From the NCBI GenBank assembly GCA_018398815.1, contig CM031601.1:34530306-34594305 (forward strand): a stretch of 64,000 nucleotides of DNA. The letters are read 5' to 3'. The notes under the pieces are model-generated. The model made no database searches. It saw nothing but the letters and a program-made list of their open reading frames with translations, and had not been told where the DNA came from. Of the stretch, positions 23,871 through 33,999 are shown in pieces. The stretch comes from Conus ventricosus. Taxonomy: Eukaryota; Mollusca; Gastropoda; Neogastropoda; Conidae. Position 1 is the first letter of the stretch; each line of letters begins with the position of its first letter. Both the position numbers and the translations under genes were made by a program.

Positions 23871-24680
23871 AGCCATTGTGGCAAAGTGGTTACATCACAG
23901 ACTCCCAGCTGGGAGGTTGTGGGTTCGATTCCCATGTGGAATTTTTCTACCCTGACCAGCTCCTACCCAGAGTTGAGTTTGCTGTGGGCTCATTTGGGAA
24001 GATAGGGACCACACAGTTGAGTTTCATCCACTAAATGGATGCATTTCTGAGAGTGTTACTTAAATTTCCTGACCAACACTGCAGGTGTCTTTACATTCAG
24101 GCCTAGTTGACACTGGGATATTATTAAAGCAAGCGTAGGTACGCCCTGTCATGCAGTCTCAGACCAGAATAGAAATCCATAGCACCATCTTCATCATCCC
24201 TATTCTCATCGATCAGCATGGAAAAAAGTCTCAAATTCTGTGGCCCTTCATGCCCTGCTCTCATGGTGACCCCAGTTTTGATGTCCTCACGATGTCTGTG
24301 GCCTTGCTTTGATTCCATCAGGGTACCTGGTGTGGGCAGATTCAAGGGGCTATCGTTGGAAGAGGTGGTGGCACCCTCCGGAGGGAGACCTCACTCATGC
24401 CAACTCTGCGACAAAGCAGTTATTGTCATCAGAAGGAGTTTAGTAGATGGTTTCCTGTGTATGTTGGATCAGAACAGGCACCACTGAACACTACTGAAGT
24501 GACTTGGCATCGTGCAGTGTCTCCTCCATTGGGTTGTCTCTTGATGACTTGACATTGACTGCTCCCTGTGGATGGCTGTGGCAGGCTGGGCCGGGCTGTG
24601 GCTGTGAAGTGGGGGTGGGGGAGAGGGGAGGGTATGTTGAAATGAGCGGTGTGGATGGCACAGAAGATGGGACAGCAACA
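23871..24680 (+). mobile_element. tRNA-headed long SINE-like element, older subfamily
   Basis: The head at 23873-23940 has TGTGGCAAAGTGGTTACA (A-box-like) and GTGGGTTCGATTCCCA (B box). The body runs to about 24680 and ends without a clear poly(A). Divergence from the member at 26334 indicates an older insertion or a separate subfamily. Confidence 0.8.
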
Positions 24681-24689
24681 GAAGGAACA

Positions 24690-26333
24690 AAGGAGACTAA
24701 GGGAGGTTCATGCCTTCTCCAGGACCCTTGTCTCCTGATGTGGAACCCTCTCCTTGTGCCCTTTATTCCCAGGCAACAACGGCAAACCAAAAACAGCAGC
24801 CCTTGATGTTAATAAAGCACCTGTTGGCTCTTTCAGTGCCATTCTCCAGGTCCCACCACTGAGAGGGGGGGGGGGGGTTGAGGGGGACAGGTTAATTGTC
24901 CAGTAAGGGCGTTGAAAATTAACTTGCAGAGGTCAGAGTGGACATGAAGGCACATGTGATCTGGGCTTTCAAAGTTCTGTGCTGTAGTAGTTGATGATGT
25001 TTGTGTTACAGGCTGAAAGTTTCAGACCACCCTTGAAAGGTTTTCTGAGAGATGGCAGAAGATCCGACAGCCTTGCCCTGTTTTTGAGGGTTGCCTAGAC
25101 TGAAATACACTCTCTTGAATGAATTTTTTTGTTTTTTGACTGGTCTTCCTTTCCAGATTCTTGCATAAATACATTAAAGAAATGGAGGAAAAGATCAGTT
25201 TTAAGGATAGAACACTGATTTGGGACCACATTTATTGTGAATTATATTTATTGTCTATGTTCACCACATAAGTCAATCTGTGTTTTGTGAGGGAGAGTGG
25301 GGAACTGAATCCATTCATCTCTCAGTCTTACTTAGAGGAAGTTAACTGTTTATGTCAGGTGCATTTAATGCAGGTTTCTGACCGTAGGGAGCATTTTGGG
25401 ACTTGTCCTTCACAACTTATTCTCGGGTGAGCATGTTCTGCTTCTTACCATCCTTTTCGATAGTATGGCTCTTGTTTGCACAGGTAATTATAAGAAAAAG
25501 GAACTTTTTAACAAAGAATAGTTTTTATATATACTTACTAATCCAAACACTAGGACTCCCTCCCACCTCCTCACACTGTGTGAGGAAAGATGCAGACACC
25601 ATGTGAACTGTTTGCAAACTGTTGTCAAGGGGGATCACTCTGGAGTCCAAGTGGAGGTGATAGGTTTTCCGATTTAGCTCCCCCCCCCCCACCCCACCCA
25701 AAAAAAGGAAGAAAATTTAATGGGATGCTGATTTGGTAAGGCAATGTTCACACCAAGTAGAATGAAGACATTTACAGGTGAGCATATCTAAAATCTGCTT
25801 TTAGTAAAAAAGAAAAAAAAGAAGATGCAAAACATATAAACGTACTCCCAGTTTATCTTGAATACAAGTACTTTCTGAGATATTCTGTATAGAAGAAAAA
25901 CAGTTTGGGGCCATTATAGCTGTTAGTAACGGCTATTATGGCAAAATAAAACATCGGGCATCATCCATGACCCATAATGAACATACGTACAAATTTTCCG
26001 AAAGATTGGCCTAGAATTTTTGTCTGGAGCGAGTGGAACACATTTTGACCACTGACAGACACACAGACAGACACACAGACAGAATACAAAAACAAAAGTT
26101 CCTATTTGTTGGCTTGCCAGAAATGTATTTTTTGTGGTGTGCACTGTAGTCGGTTTATTTGTGTCACTTGATTTCATTTTTCTTTTGTGTCCCTGAGGTA
26201 TGCTGAGATTTTTTTTCTCAGGTTTTCTGTGTCACTGCAGTGAGATTGCACTCTCACCACTCATTCTGACCCCCAGTCTACACCACAGCCTGGCTCAACC
26301 AGTCAAAGCTCCAGCATCGGCAAATTGTAACCA
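24690..26333. other. Non-coding intronic stretch
   Basis: No exon or element is recognised. There are G and C homopolymer runs near 24865 and 25680 and a short GACACACAGACA repeat near 26060. Confidence 0.6.
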
Positions 26334-27178
26334 GCCGCCGTGGCGAAGTGGTTAGCGTCGCGGACTCCCGGCTGGGAGGTCGTGGGTTCGAATCCCATCA
26401 GAGTCATGTGGGTTTTTTTCTGCCCCGACCGGCTCCTACCCATAGTTGAGTTTGCTGCGGACTCAGTTGGGAAGACTGGGACCACACAGTCGAGTTTCAT
26501 CCACTTAATGGATGCGTTTCTGAGAGTGTTGCTCAAATTTCCTGACCAACACTGCAGGTGCCTGTATCTCTCGGGCCTGGTTGACGCCAGGATATATTAT
26601 GAAAGGAAGCGTAGAGTACATCCCTGTCATGTAGTCTCAGACCGAAATGGAAATCCGTAGCATCATCTTAATCATCCTCATTCCCACTGATCAGCATTAA
26701 AAAAAAAGAAAAAAAGTTTCAAGTTCTGTGGCCCTTCATGCCCTGCTCTCATGGTGACCTCAATTTTGATGTCCTCTCCACGTCTGTGGCCTTGGTTTGC
26801 TTCCCGAGTCCGTGGGGGCTGTCGTTGGACGGACGTGGTGGCGCCCTCCGGAGGGAGAGCTCACTCACGCCGGCTCCGCGACTAAGCAATTATTGTCGTC
26901 AGTAGGGGGCTTAGTAGGTGGTGTCCTGCGTATCTTAGATCAGAACAGGCGCCACTGAACACCACCGAAGTGACTCGGCAGCAGTGCAGTGTCTCCTCCG
27001 GTGGGTTGCCTCTTGACGACTTGACATTGACTGCTCCCTGTGGATTGCTGGTGCCGGGGCTACGGCGGGGCCAGCCGGGCTATGGCTGTGGACGGGGTGT
27101 CGGAATGAGCGGTGTGGGTGCACTGCCTCTGAGGTGGCACAGAGGTTGGGACAGCAAAAAAAAAAAAAAAAAAAAAAA
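26334..27178 (+). mobile_element. tRNA-headed long SINE-like element, young full-length copy
   Basis: At 845 bp, the head at 26334-26405 has an A-box-like GTGGCGAAGTGGTTAGCG and a B box GTGGGTTCGAATCCCAT. The tail is a 23-A run at 27156-27178. AAATTGTA is found directly before the head and overlapping the end of the tail, giving a target-site duplication. The element has no reverse transcriptase and must be mobilised by a LINE. Confidence 0.85.
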
Positions 27179-27184
27179 TTGTAG

Positions 27185-27522
27185 GGCGTAGTCAGTGTCA
27201 GGCTGTCATTAGGCAGCCCACCAGAGGAGACACTGCACTGTTGGCAAGTTACCTTGTTGGTGTTCTTAGTGCTTGTTCCAATCCAACATGTTCAGGACAC
27301 CATCTACTAACCCTCCTGTTGACGACAATATTTGCTTAGTTGTGGAGTCAGTGAAAGAAAGCTGTTCCGCTAAAGGGCACCACCATGTCTGTCCAACAAC
27401 AGTCCCCATGAATTAGCCAATACCAGTGAGCCTGACTAAACCCAAACCAAGGACACAGACGTGGAGAGGTAATGAAAACAGCCACAAGGCCATGGCATGA
27501 AGGGCTACAAAATTTGAGACCC
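27185..27522 (-). mobile_element. Truncated SINE-like element, minus strand
   Basis: This is an internal body segment of the same family in reverse, from GTCAGTGTCAGGCTGTC to about TTTGAGACC. It lacks both head and poly(A) and is interrupted on its right by another insertion of the family. Confidence 0.7.
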
Positions 27523-28722
27523 TTTTTTTTTCTCTTTTTTGCTGTTCCATCTTCATGCCACCTCGGTGTCATTGCACCTACGCTGCTCATTCTAACATCT
27601 CATCCACAGCCACAGCCAGCTACATACCTGACACCAGCAATCCACAGGGAGCCGTCGGTGTCAAGTAGTCATGAGACAATTCTCCAGAGGAGACGCTGCA
27701 CTGTTACCAAGTTACTTTGGTGTTGAATAGCGCCTGTTGTGATCGAACATACGCAGGGCACCACCTACTAAGCCCCCTACTGACAACAATAATTGCTTAG
27801 TTGTGGAGCCGGCATGAGTGAGCTCTCTCTATGAATTTTACGATACAGGTGACCCGAACAAAATCAAACCATGGCCATAAACATGGAGAGACAATCAAAA
27901 CTCAGGTCACCATGAGAGCAGGGCATGAAGGACCACAAAGTTGAAACATTTTTTAAAATGCTATTCAAGGAGGATGAAGATGATGCTACAGATTTCCATT
28001 CTGGTCTACGATGGCATGGCAGGGCTGCACATTATGCTTACTTTCATAATATGTCCGGCATCAACCAGGCCTGAGAGATACAGACACCTGTAGAGTTGGT
28101 CAGGAAATTTGAAGAACAGTCTTCTTCTTCTTCCTCGTTCGCCATCCCGTTAGATGAGCAGCCCGGTGTCCTCGATGAAGGCTGCCGTCCGTCGCAGTTC
28201 CTCCAGGGTGCCGTACAACTTGGCTTCCACTGCTGTCGGTGTTGGCCAGTACTTTCTCCTGGATGCTGCATACGTCGCACAGACTTGAAGGATGTGGTCA
28301 GTTGTCATTGGTCCCTCACCACAAGGGCACTCTCCACTCTGTCCAATGCCAAATTTTGTGTGCATGTGGTGGAGCAGGCGATTGTGTCCAGTCCTCAGGC
28401 GGAAGATCTTGACCTGTTCCCGTCGTCCCAGCAAATGGTATGTGTCTTCTGGGTTGTATTTGGGATGCAGGAGGCGCCATTTTATTCCTTGTTGTGCCTT
28501 GATGATTGTCCTGAAGAACAGTCTCAGAGACACATCCATTAAGTGAATGACACTTGACTGCATGGTCCCAGTCTTCCCAGCTGAGCCCATAGCAAACTGA
28601 ACAGCGGGTAAGAGCCGGCCAGGGCAGAAAAATCACACAAATAAACGATTCTGATGGGAATCAAACCCGCGACCTCTCAGCTAGGAGTCTGCAATGCTGA
28701 CTGCTCCGCCACAATGGCCAGT
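27523..28722 (-). mobile_element. SINE-like element, minus strand, carrying a nested LINE tail
   Basis: The T-rich end at 27523-27540 is the poly(A) side, and the tRNA-like head is at about 28655-28722 (reverse B box GGGAATCAAACCCGCGACC). Without the 389-bp LINE insertion plus its duplicated target at 28123-28524, its length would be about 800 bp, matching the family. Confidence 0.8.
28123..28511 (-). mobile_element. LINE 3'-end insertion with 13-bp target-site duplication
   Basis: On the minus strand an open frame encodes the end of a LINE protein, with TYHLLGRREQVKIFRLRTGH, CPCGEGPMTTDHILQVC (zinc-like) and a stop after a final LLI. The 3' end has a GAAGAAGAAG tail. TGAAGAACAGTCT occurs at 28110-28122 and again at 28512-28524, an exact 13-bp target-site duplication. 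The insertion is in the SINE-like element, so it is younger than that element. Confidence 0.85.
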
Positions 28723-28826
28723 TGCATTCATATTCAGAGTTTTAATCTAGTCTGAAGGGCAAAGTCTGTTCTCAGCATTTTTCTCTGGCATGCCAAGTCT
28801 GACATGATTTACTTTGTGTCTTTCAG

Positions 28827-28951
28827 GCAACTACCGTAATGCCCATGATGTGCTGTTCAGCATGTTTCAAGAGCTGAAAGCCAACCAAATCAAGATCCCC
28901 AGTGAAATGGCCTCGAATCTCTTACTCCTCCACAGCTACATTATCGTCAAG
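28827..28951 (+). CDS. WDR19: WDR19/IFT144 exon (intact)
   Basis: The exon follows TGTCTTTCAG and is followed by GTCAGT. It is 125 nt, phase 1 in and phase 0 out. Together with the G from exon 13152-13248 it encodes 42 residues, including [17 protein letters not shown] and [19 protein letters not shown], conserved helical-repeat sequence of the family. A damaged duplicate lies at 9888-10013. The short intron to the next exon is 181 nt. Confidence 0.93.
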
Positions 28952-29132
28952 GTCAGTAAGAACAAATGCTGATATTAACCGATGTAGAAATTCTAACATA
29001 CGAATATATACAAGAACATTATGAAAAAATAATGAAATAGATAGAAAAATAGAGATAAGAAAGTATGAATAAACAGACAAAAAAAAATCAGTTTAACTCA
29101 GTGCATACAGTTTGGCTCATGCTTCTTTACAG

Positions 29133-29214
29133 ATTCATGTGAAGAAGGGTGATCACCTGAAAGGAGCCCGCATGTTGATACGTGTGGCCAACAACATCAG
29201 CAAGTTTCCTTCTC
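29133..29214 (+). CDS. WDR19: WDR19/IFT144 exon (intact)
   Basis: The exon follows GCTTCTTTACAG and is followed by GTAAGT. It is 82 nt, phase 0 in and phase 1 out, and encodes [18 protein letters not shown] and NNISKFPS, with the last codon (His) completed by the next exon. The damaged duplicate is 10196-10285. The following intron is 2.8 kb and holds three minisatellite arrays whose units resemble its own donor site. Confidence 0.93.
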
Positions 29215-29716
29215 GTAAGTCACTTTTTTTTCTAACAAGTGTCGTATTCCTACTTTCAAGAACATCGCCCTCGCCAGTCAAGATACCAAATAGAGATTAC
29301 CCTTTTATTCCAAGTGTGAGGAAAAACTAGAGTACGGATTTAACTCCATTCATCCTCAGCATTTCTTTGAGTTAGGAGCGTGCATTTATTTCATCATGGG
29401 AGCAAGAGTTACTCTACTTGTTCGTTATTAACTGGTTACTGTTCTGTGCATCATTTGAGATTTCCTTTCTTACCGATCAACCAGGGGTTATATGTATTTG
29501 TTACTGTTTGTCTGTGTCTTTGTTTGACTATATTCAAGATTGAAAGGGTTGTGCCAGTCTTGAATGAATGTTCGTTTGTGTTTGTTACTTTCTCCAGTTG
29601 TTGCTGTGTAGATGTGTCTGGTACAGAGTATATGGGCAAGCTTGGAGCATCCATTTTGGGGGGATGTCTCCTTGTTTGTTCTGTGTGCTCTGTGTTGCCA
29701 ATTCCTCTTGGCAAAG

Positions 29717-30170
29717 TCAAAGTTGTTGTCATGACCCTGCCAGAGGTAAGTTAATGTCAAAGTTGTTGTCGTGACCCTGCCAGAGTAAGTTAATGTCAAA
29801 GTTGTTGTCATGACCCTGCCACAGGTAAGTTAATGTCAAAGTTGTTGTCATGTCCCTGCCAGAGGTAAGTTAATGACAAAGTTGTCATAACCCTGCCAGA
29901 GGTAAGTTAATGTCAAAGTTGTAATCATTGTTACTGCCAGTGGAAACGTTGTCGTCTTGTCCCTGCCAGATGTAAGTTAATGTCAAAGTTGTCTTCATGT
30001 TACTGCCAGAAACTTGTAGTCATATCACTGCCGCAGGTAAGTTAATGTCCAATTGTCAATGCCATAGGTAAGTCGGAATCAATGGTGTTGCCAGAGATAA
30101 GTTTAAATCAGAGTTGTTGTCATTTCCCTGCCAGTGGTAATTTTGTGTCAAAATTGTCATGTCTTTGCCA
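29717..30170. repeat. ~40-bp minisatellite with repeated 5'-splice-site motifs
   Basis: Imperfect units read AAAGTTGTTGTCATGACCC then TGCCAGAGGTAAGTTAATGTC. Six or more units keep AG|GTAAGT, the consensus donor for U1 snRNA pairing. It lies 0.5 kb downstream of a WDR19 donor site, on the transcribed strand. Later arrays at 30690-31400 are related in sequence. Confidence 0.85.
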
Positions 30171-30446
30171 TAGATACAGAGCTTACTCTAGAGCGTGGGA
30201 TTTGTACAATCCCCCGAAAATCTGTTCCTTCCCGCAATTATCGAATCTTAACGCGGGCAGACTCTCGCACAGTTGCAGGACTGCCTGCCCTGTTCACTGA
30301 TCCTTGTGGGCGCTCGTTTGTCGTCTGCTTGAAAAACAAACTAGAACTGAGCAGGAGCGAACGATTTCTTGATATTTCATTGGCTGTTAGTGTAAATCAA
30401 CCAATCGACGGCGTTCATCTCCTCCTTCTGGATCATCGATGAGAAG

Positions 30447-30626
30447 TTGCGAGAGTTTAAGATGCCATATTGGATATTTTCCAAAATGAAGCGTGCACCC
30501 ACCCTATTTGACTTCGACTTTCGTGGAAGAAAAGTGAAAAAAAAGATTCTGTGCCATGCGAGGGTGGAGAAGATCATGAAGAAACCGCCACTACATCCAA
30601 AAGCTCGGAGAAGCAGCCCGAAAAGA
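30447..30626 (+). other. Short lysine/arginine-rich open frame, unclassified
   Basis: The open frame around 30447-30626 contains FKMPYWIFSKMKRAPTLF and is rich in Lys and Arg. It has no convincing splice sites or start and lies in a WDR19 intron just after the end of the duplicated block. I do not recognise it. It could be a mobile-element relic or chance. Confidence 0.2.
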
Positions 30627-30659
30627 GGGGGGTGGGGGGGGGGGGGGGGGGGGGGGGGG
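30627..30659. repeat. Poly(G) run
   Basis: About 33 bases are almost all G, interrupted once by T. Runs like this commonly have uncertain length in assemblies, and this one lies 190 bases after the end of the duplicated block. Confidence 0.9.
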
Positions 30660-30689
30660 AGTGCCCCCCTTTTTGAAAAATCCTAGATT

Positions 30690-31238
30690 AAGCTCTGTGG
30701 ATAAGTTTCAGTCAAAGTTGTCTTCATGTCTCCACCATAGATAAGTTTGTGTCAAAGTTGTCTTCACGTCTCAGCCATAGATAAGTTTCTGTCAAAATTG
30801 TCTTCATGTCTCCGCCATAGATAAGTTTCTGTCAAAGTTGTCTTCACGTCTCAGCCATAGATAAGTTTCTGTCAAGGTTGTCTTCACGTCTCAGCCATAG
30901 ATAAGTTTCTGTCAAAGTTGTCTTCACGTCTCAGTCATAGATAAGTTTCAGTCAAAGTTGTCTTCATGTCTCCGCCGTAGATAAGTTTGTGTTGAAGTTG
31001 TCTTCACGTCTCAGTCATAGATATGTTTCTGTCAAAGTTGTCGTCATGTCTCCGCCGTAGATAAGTTTGTGTCAAAGTTGTCTTCACGTCTCCGCCATAG
31101 ATATGTTTCTGTCGAAGTTGTCGTCATGTCTCCACCGTAGATAAGTTTCTGTCAAAGTTGTCGTCATGTCTCCGCCATAGATAAGTTTCTGTCAAAGTTG
31201 TCGTCATGTCTCCGCCATAGATACGTTTCTGTCAAAGT
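30690..31238. repeat. 40-bp minisatellite
   Basis: About 13 to 14 units of exactly 40 bp read ATAAGTTTCTGTCAAAGTTG then TCTTCACGTCTCAGCCATAG. Units are related to those of 29717-30170, but the donor-like GGTAAGTT has become AGATAAGTT in most copies. Internal higher-order alternation between TCTTCACGTC and TCGTCATGTC variants is visible. Confidence 0.92.
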
Positions 31239-31400
31239 TATCATGTCCATACTGGTGGTAAGTTTGTGTCAAAGTTATCATGTCCATACTAGTGGTAAGT
31301 TTGTGTCAAAGTTATCATGTCCATACTAGTGGTAAGTTTGTGTCAAAGTTATCATGTCCATACTAGTGGTAAGTTTGTGTCAACATTATTAGTATTTCTG
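31239..31400. repeat. 37-bp minisatellite, third variant of the array
   Basis: Four nearly identical 37-bp units read TATCATGTCCATACTAGTGG then TAAGTTTGTGTCAAAGT. The GTGGTAAGTTTGTG again resembles a splice donor. The sequence follows directly from the 40-bp array and shares GTGTCAAAGTT with it, so both probably derive from one ancestral unit. Confidence 0.88.
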
Positions 31401-32017
31401 CAAGTTCAAGGGAACTTTCTTTATTTTGACTTAATGGTATCCTTTAGAGTGGAATGCTCACTCCTGCTAGGTCAGCAATTGAGCAATTTGTCTTGTAATT
31501 CATTTGTGCATGTTAACTGGCAGAGTTACATCAAATACCCTTTCAATTTTCAGCAATTGAGCAATTATTGTTGTCAGTCTGGCTTATTTCAGGAAATACT
31601 GGATCAGAATGGGCATGAAGAAAGACTTCCAAAGTTACCAACCAATAGTTCAGTGTTTCCTTGTACGGGTTGCCCTTTGACAACTTAATGTCAGTTGTTC
31701 AAGTGAACTGCTGGTTCAGGCGCACAACAAGATAAACTGAGGTGTGGCAATGAATGGGGTAACTGAGGGCTTAGGACTAAAGCTACTGACAGTATATGAA
31801 AGATGAGATTGCAGCGAAACCTAAAATGAAATAATTGAATTTAGAATTTTTGTTTCAACAGTCAGCAGACACATTGTAGGTAACAGTTAAGAGGTTCTTT
31901 CTCATCAGAGAATTGCACTGTTGTAGTCAGTTTACACTTATTTTTTGCCTGTTGATAATGTATACAATGTAAATAAGGCATCACTAGTCTTCTCAAAACC
32001 AGTTCTGTTCCTTTCAG
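31401..32017. other. Intronic stretch before a WDR19 exon
   Basis: I see no element. It ends in the polypyrimidine tract and acceptor CTGTTCCTTTCAG used by the exon at 32018. Confidence 0.6.
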
Positions 32018-32292
32018 ATATCGTGCCTATCCTGACCTCCACAGTCATCGAATGCCACCGAGCCAACCTCAAGAATTCATCCTTCAGTTTTGCAGCCATG
32101 CTGATGAGGCCCGAGTATCGCAACAACATTGATGCCAAATACAAGAAAAAGATCGAGATGATTGTCCGCAAGCCTGACAAAACCGAGGATGAGGAGCCAC
32201 TGACCCCATGCCCTGTGTGTGGCTTTCAGCTGGCTGAGACAGAACTGCTCTGTCCTGGATGCAAGAACCAGCTGCCTTACTGTCTGGTCACT
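32018..32292 (+). CDS. WDR19: WDR19/IFT144 exon with first two CxxC motifs
   Basis: At 275 nt, phase 1 in and phase 0 out, it is the longest exon here. It encodes [20 protein letters not shown], then [20 protein letters not shown], and the first zinc-binding motifs CPVC ([15 protein letters not shown]) and CPGC. The first two bases complete the His codon begun in the previous exon. The acceptor is TTTCAG and the donor GTGAGT. The zinc-ribbon-like end of IFT144 is a known C-terminal feature of the family. I see no frameshift or missing residue. Confidence 0.95.
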
Positions 32293-32382
32293 GTGAGTAG
32301 AATTGCTTCACCATTATTGTATCTTTATTTAAAATTCCAGATTATCTATGACCACACACACAGACTCAGTCTGAGACCATCA

Positions 32383-32505
32383 TGTCCTGAAGAGTGTCAG
32401 ACTAACCAGATGTAACTCGCCATTCACAGTCATGTGAACCCATCATGTCCTGAAGAGTGTCGGGCTGACAAGACATAACTCACCATTCACAGTCATGTTA
32501 CTGAC
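32383..32505. repeat. Two-copy direct repeat of ~62 bp
   Basis: The segment starting CATCATGTCCTGAAGAGTGT is present twice in tandem with a few substitutions (AACCAGATGTAACTCGCC against GACAAGACATAACTCACC), both ending in CATTCACAGTCATGT. Confidence 0.75.
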
Positions 32506-32997
32506 TTTGTGAGGTTCCTGGCCCAGAAAAGCATCAGTCTTGACAAACGTGAGTGACAGGAGCAGAAAATGTTTCGTTTGGGGGAAATGTTCTGTTTGTT
32601 TTTTAAATCAACTCTTGTTTTGCCTTGGAACATACTGTTTGCATTCATATCTAAAAACCTTCATGGATAACACAACAGTCTATTCCACCAAGGCAGGTGA
32701 AACACACAAAGCGCTGAAGCAGTTAGATAAGTTTATTGCTTCATCAAGGATGACTTTAAAACCAGCAAAACCATGAATAAAAAACCAATGAAACTACAAA
32801 GCCTTTCCCTGCTGAAAGGAAAAATAGCTGGTACAGTTATATTCACTGTAGCCAGCCAGGCAATTCTAACAGTGATAGAATAACCAGTCAAGAGCCTTGG
32901 AAGGTGATATAATGACTCCTTGAAAAACTCAGAGGGGAGAGGAAACCAATGAAATGGCAAAAGGAAAGCTGCAGATAATACACCAGTGTGGCCTCCC

Positions 32998-33566
32998 TGG
33001 CAAGTACAAGGTTGGTGTCTGCATTTCATGCTGATACCATATCTCCTCTGGCAAGTACAAGGTCTGGTGTCTGCATTTCATGCTGATACCATATCTCCTC
33101 TGGCAAGTACAAGGTCTGGTGTCTGCATTTCATGCTGATACCATATCTCCTCTGGCAAGTACAAGGTCTGGTGTCTGCATTTCATGCTGATACCATATCT
33201 CCTCTGGCAAGTACAAGGTCTGGTGTCTGCATTTCATGCTGATACCATATCTCCTCTGGCACGTACAAGGTCTGGTGTCTGCATTTCATGCTGATACCAT
33301 ATCTCCTCTGGCACGTACAAGGTCTGGTGTCTGCATTTCATGCTGATACCATATCTCCTCTGGCAAGTACAAGGTCTGGTGTCTGCATTTCATGCTGATA
33401 CCATATCTCCTCTGGCAAGTACATGGTCTGGTGTCTGCATTTCATGCTGATACCATATTTCCTCTGGCACGTACAAGGTCTGGTGTCTGCAATTCATGCT
33501 GATACCATATCTCCTCTGGCAAGTACAAGGTCTGGTGTCTGCAGTTCATGCTGATACCATATTTCC
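32998..33566. repeat. 52-bp minisatellite
   Basis: About 11 tandem copies of a 52-bp unit read GGTCTGGTGTCTGCATTTCA then TGCTGATACCATATCTCCTC and TGGCAAGTACAA. Units are almost identical, with occasional A/C (GCAAG or GCACG) variants, suggesting recent expansion. It is in the WDR19 intron after exon 32018-32292. Confidence 0.93.
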
Positions 33567-33584
33567 TAGAAAATGGCTCATTGA

Positions 33585-33983
33585 GTGATATATTCTGACT
33601 TTGTACAGTACTGTTGCCGAGCAAAGCTGAAGCTACTCCTGAAATCCATCCTCAAGGAGTACAACAAAATGGGTAAAACATGGTTACAAAGCGTGCTTGA
33701 GGACGCGGGAGGCAAGGTGGTCAGGTCAGTCCAGCCCAATCCAAAGACAGGCAAAGTATTGAAAAATCAGGAGGTAGTGGACATGGCAAAGAAAATCCCC
33801 AAGATCAGGGATATAACAGGACATGCACATACTAACATACAGAAAGTTGGGGTCAACAGAAATGAAGTTGTGATCAAAAAGAGAAGGGAAAGGAAAGAGA
33901 GACATGATGATACAACAATTGCAGAAAGAAGAAAATGCCAACAGGTTGAAAAAGAAGTGCTAGTGAAGTCTCAGCAGGAATGA
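33585..33983 (+). other. Unclassified 132-codon open frame, lysine-rich
   Basis: The open frame, with an internal ATG at 33669, encodes a basic protein with MGKTWLQSVLEDAGGKVVRS, KIPKIRDITGHAHTNIQK and a charged tail (KKRRERKERHDDTT). It ends 17 bases before LINE RNase H sequence begins. I do not recognise a domain. It may be part of the neighbouring LINE relic or an unrelated element; the intronic position argues against a host gene. Confidence 0.3.
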
Positions 33984-33999
33984 CATATGGCAGACGGTA

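Larger units (their letters stand above)
19113..30437. repeat. Right copy of the ~19-kb tandem duplication
   Basis: This is collinear with 1-11530. It carries the intact versions of the WDR19 exons and of the 56-bp minisatellite, so it is the copy to trust for gene structure. Homology to the left copy ends at about 30437, just after GATCATCGATG. The right copy then continues into unique sequence, while the left copy jumps to LINE RNase H sequence. Confidence 0.9.

Noticed and set aside
26334..26405. tRNA gene (and similar sites at 7366, 15790, 23873, 28660)
   Set aside because: A and B boxes are present, but each is the head of a repeated element with the same long body and the cloverleaf is imperfect.
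30690..31400. CRISPR-like array
   Set aside because: Units are contiguous, without unique spacers, in a eukaryotic intron: a minisatellite.
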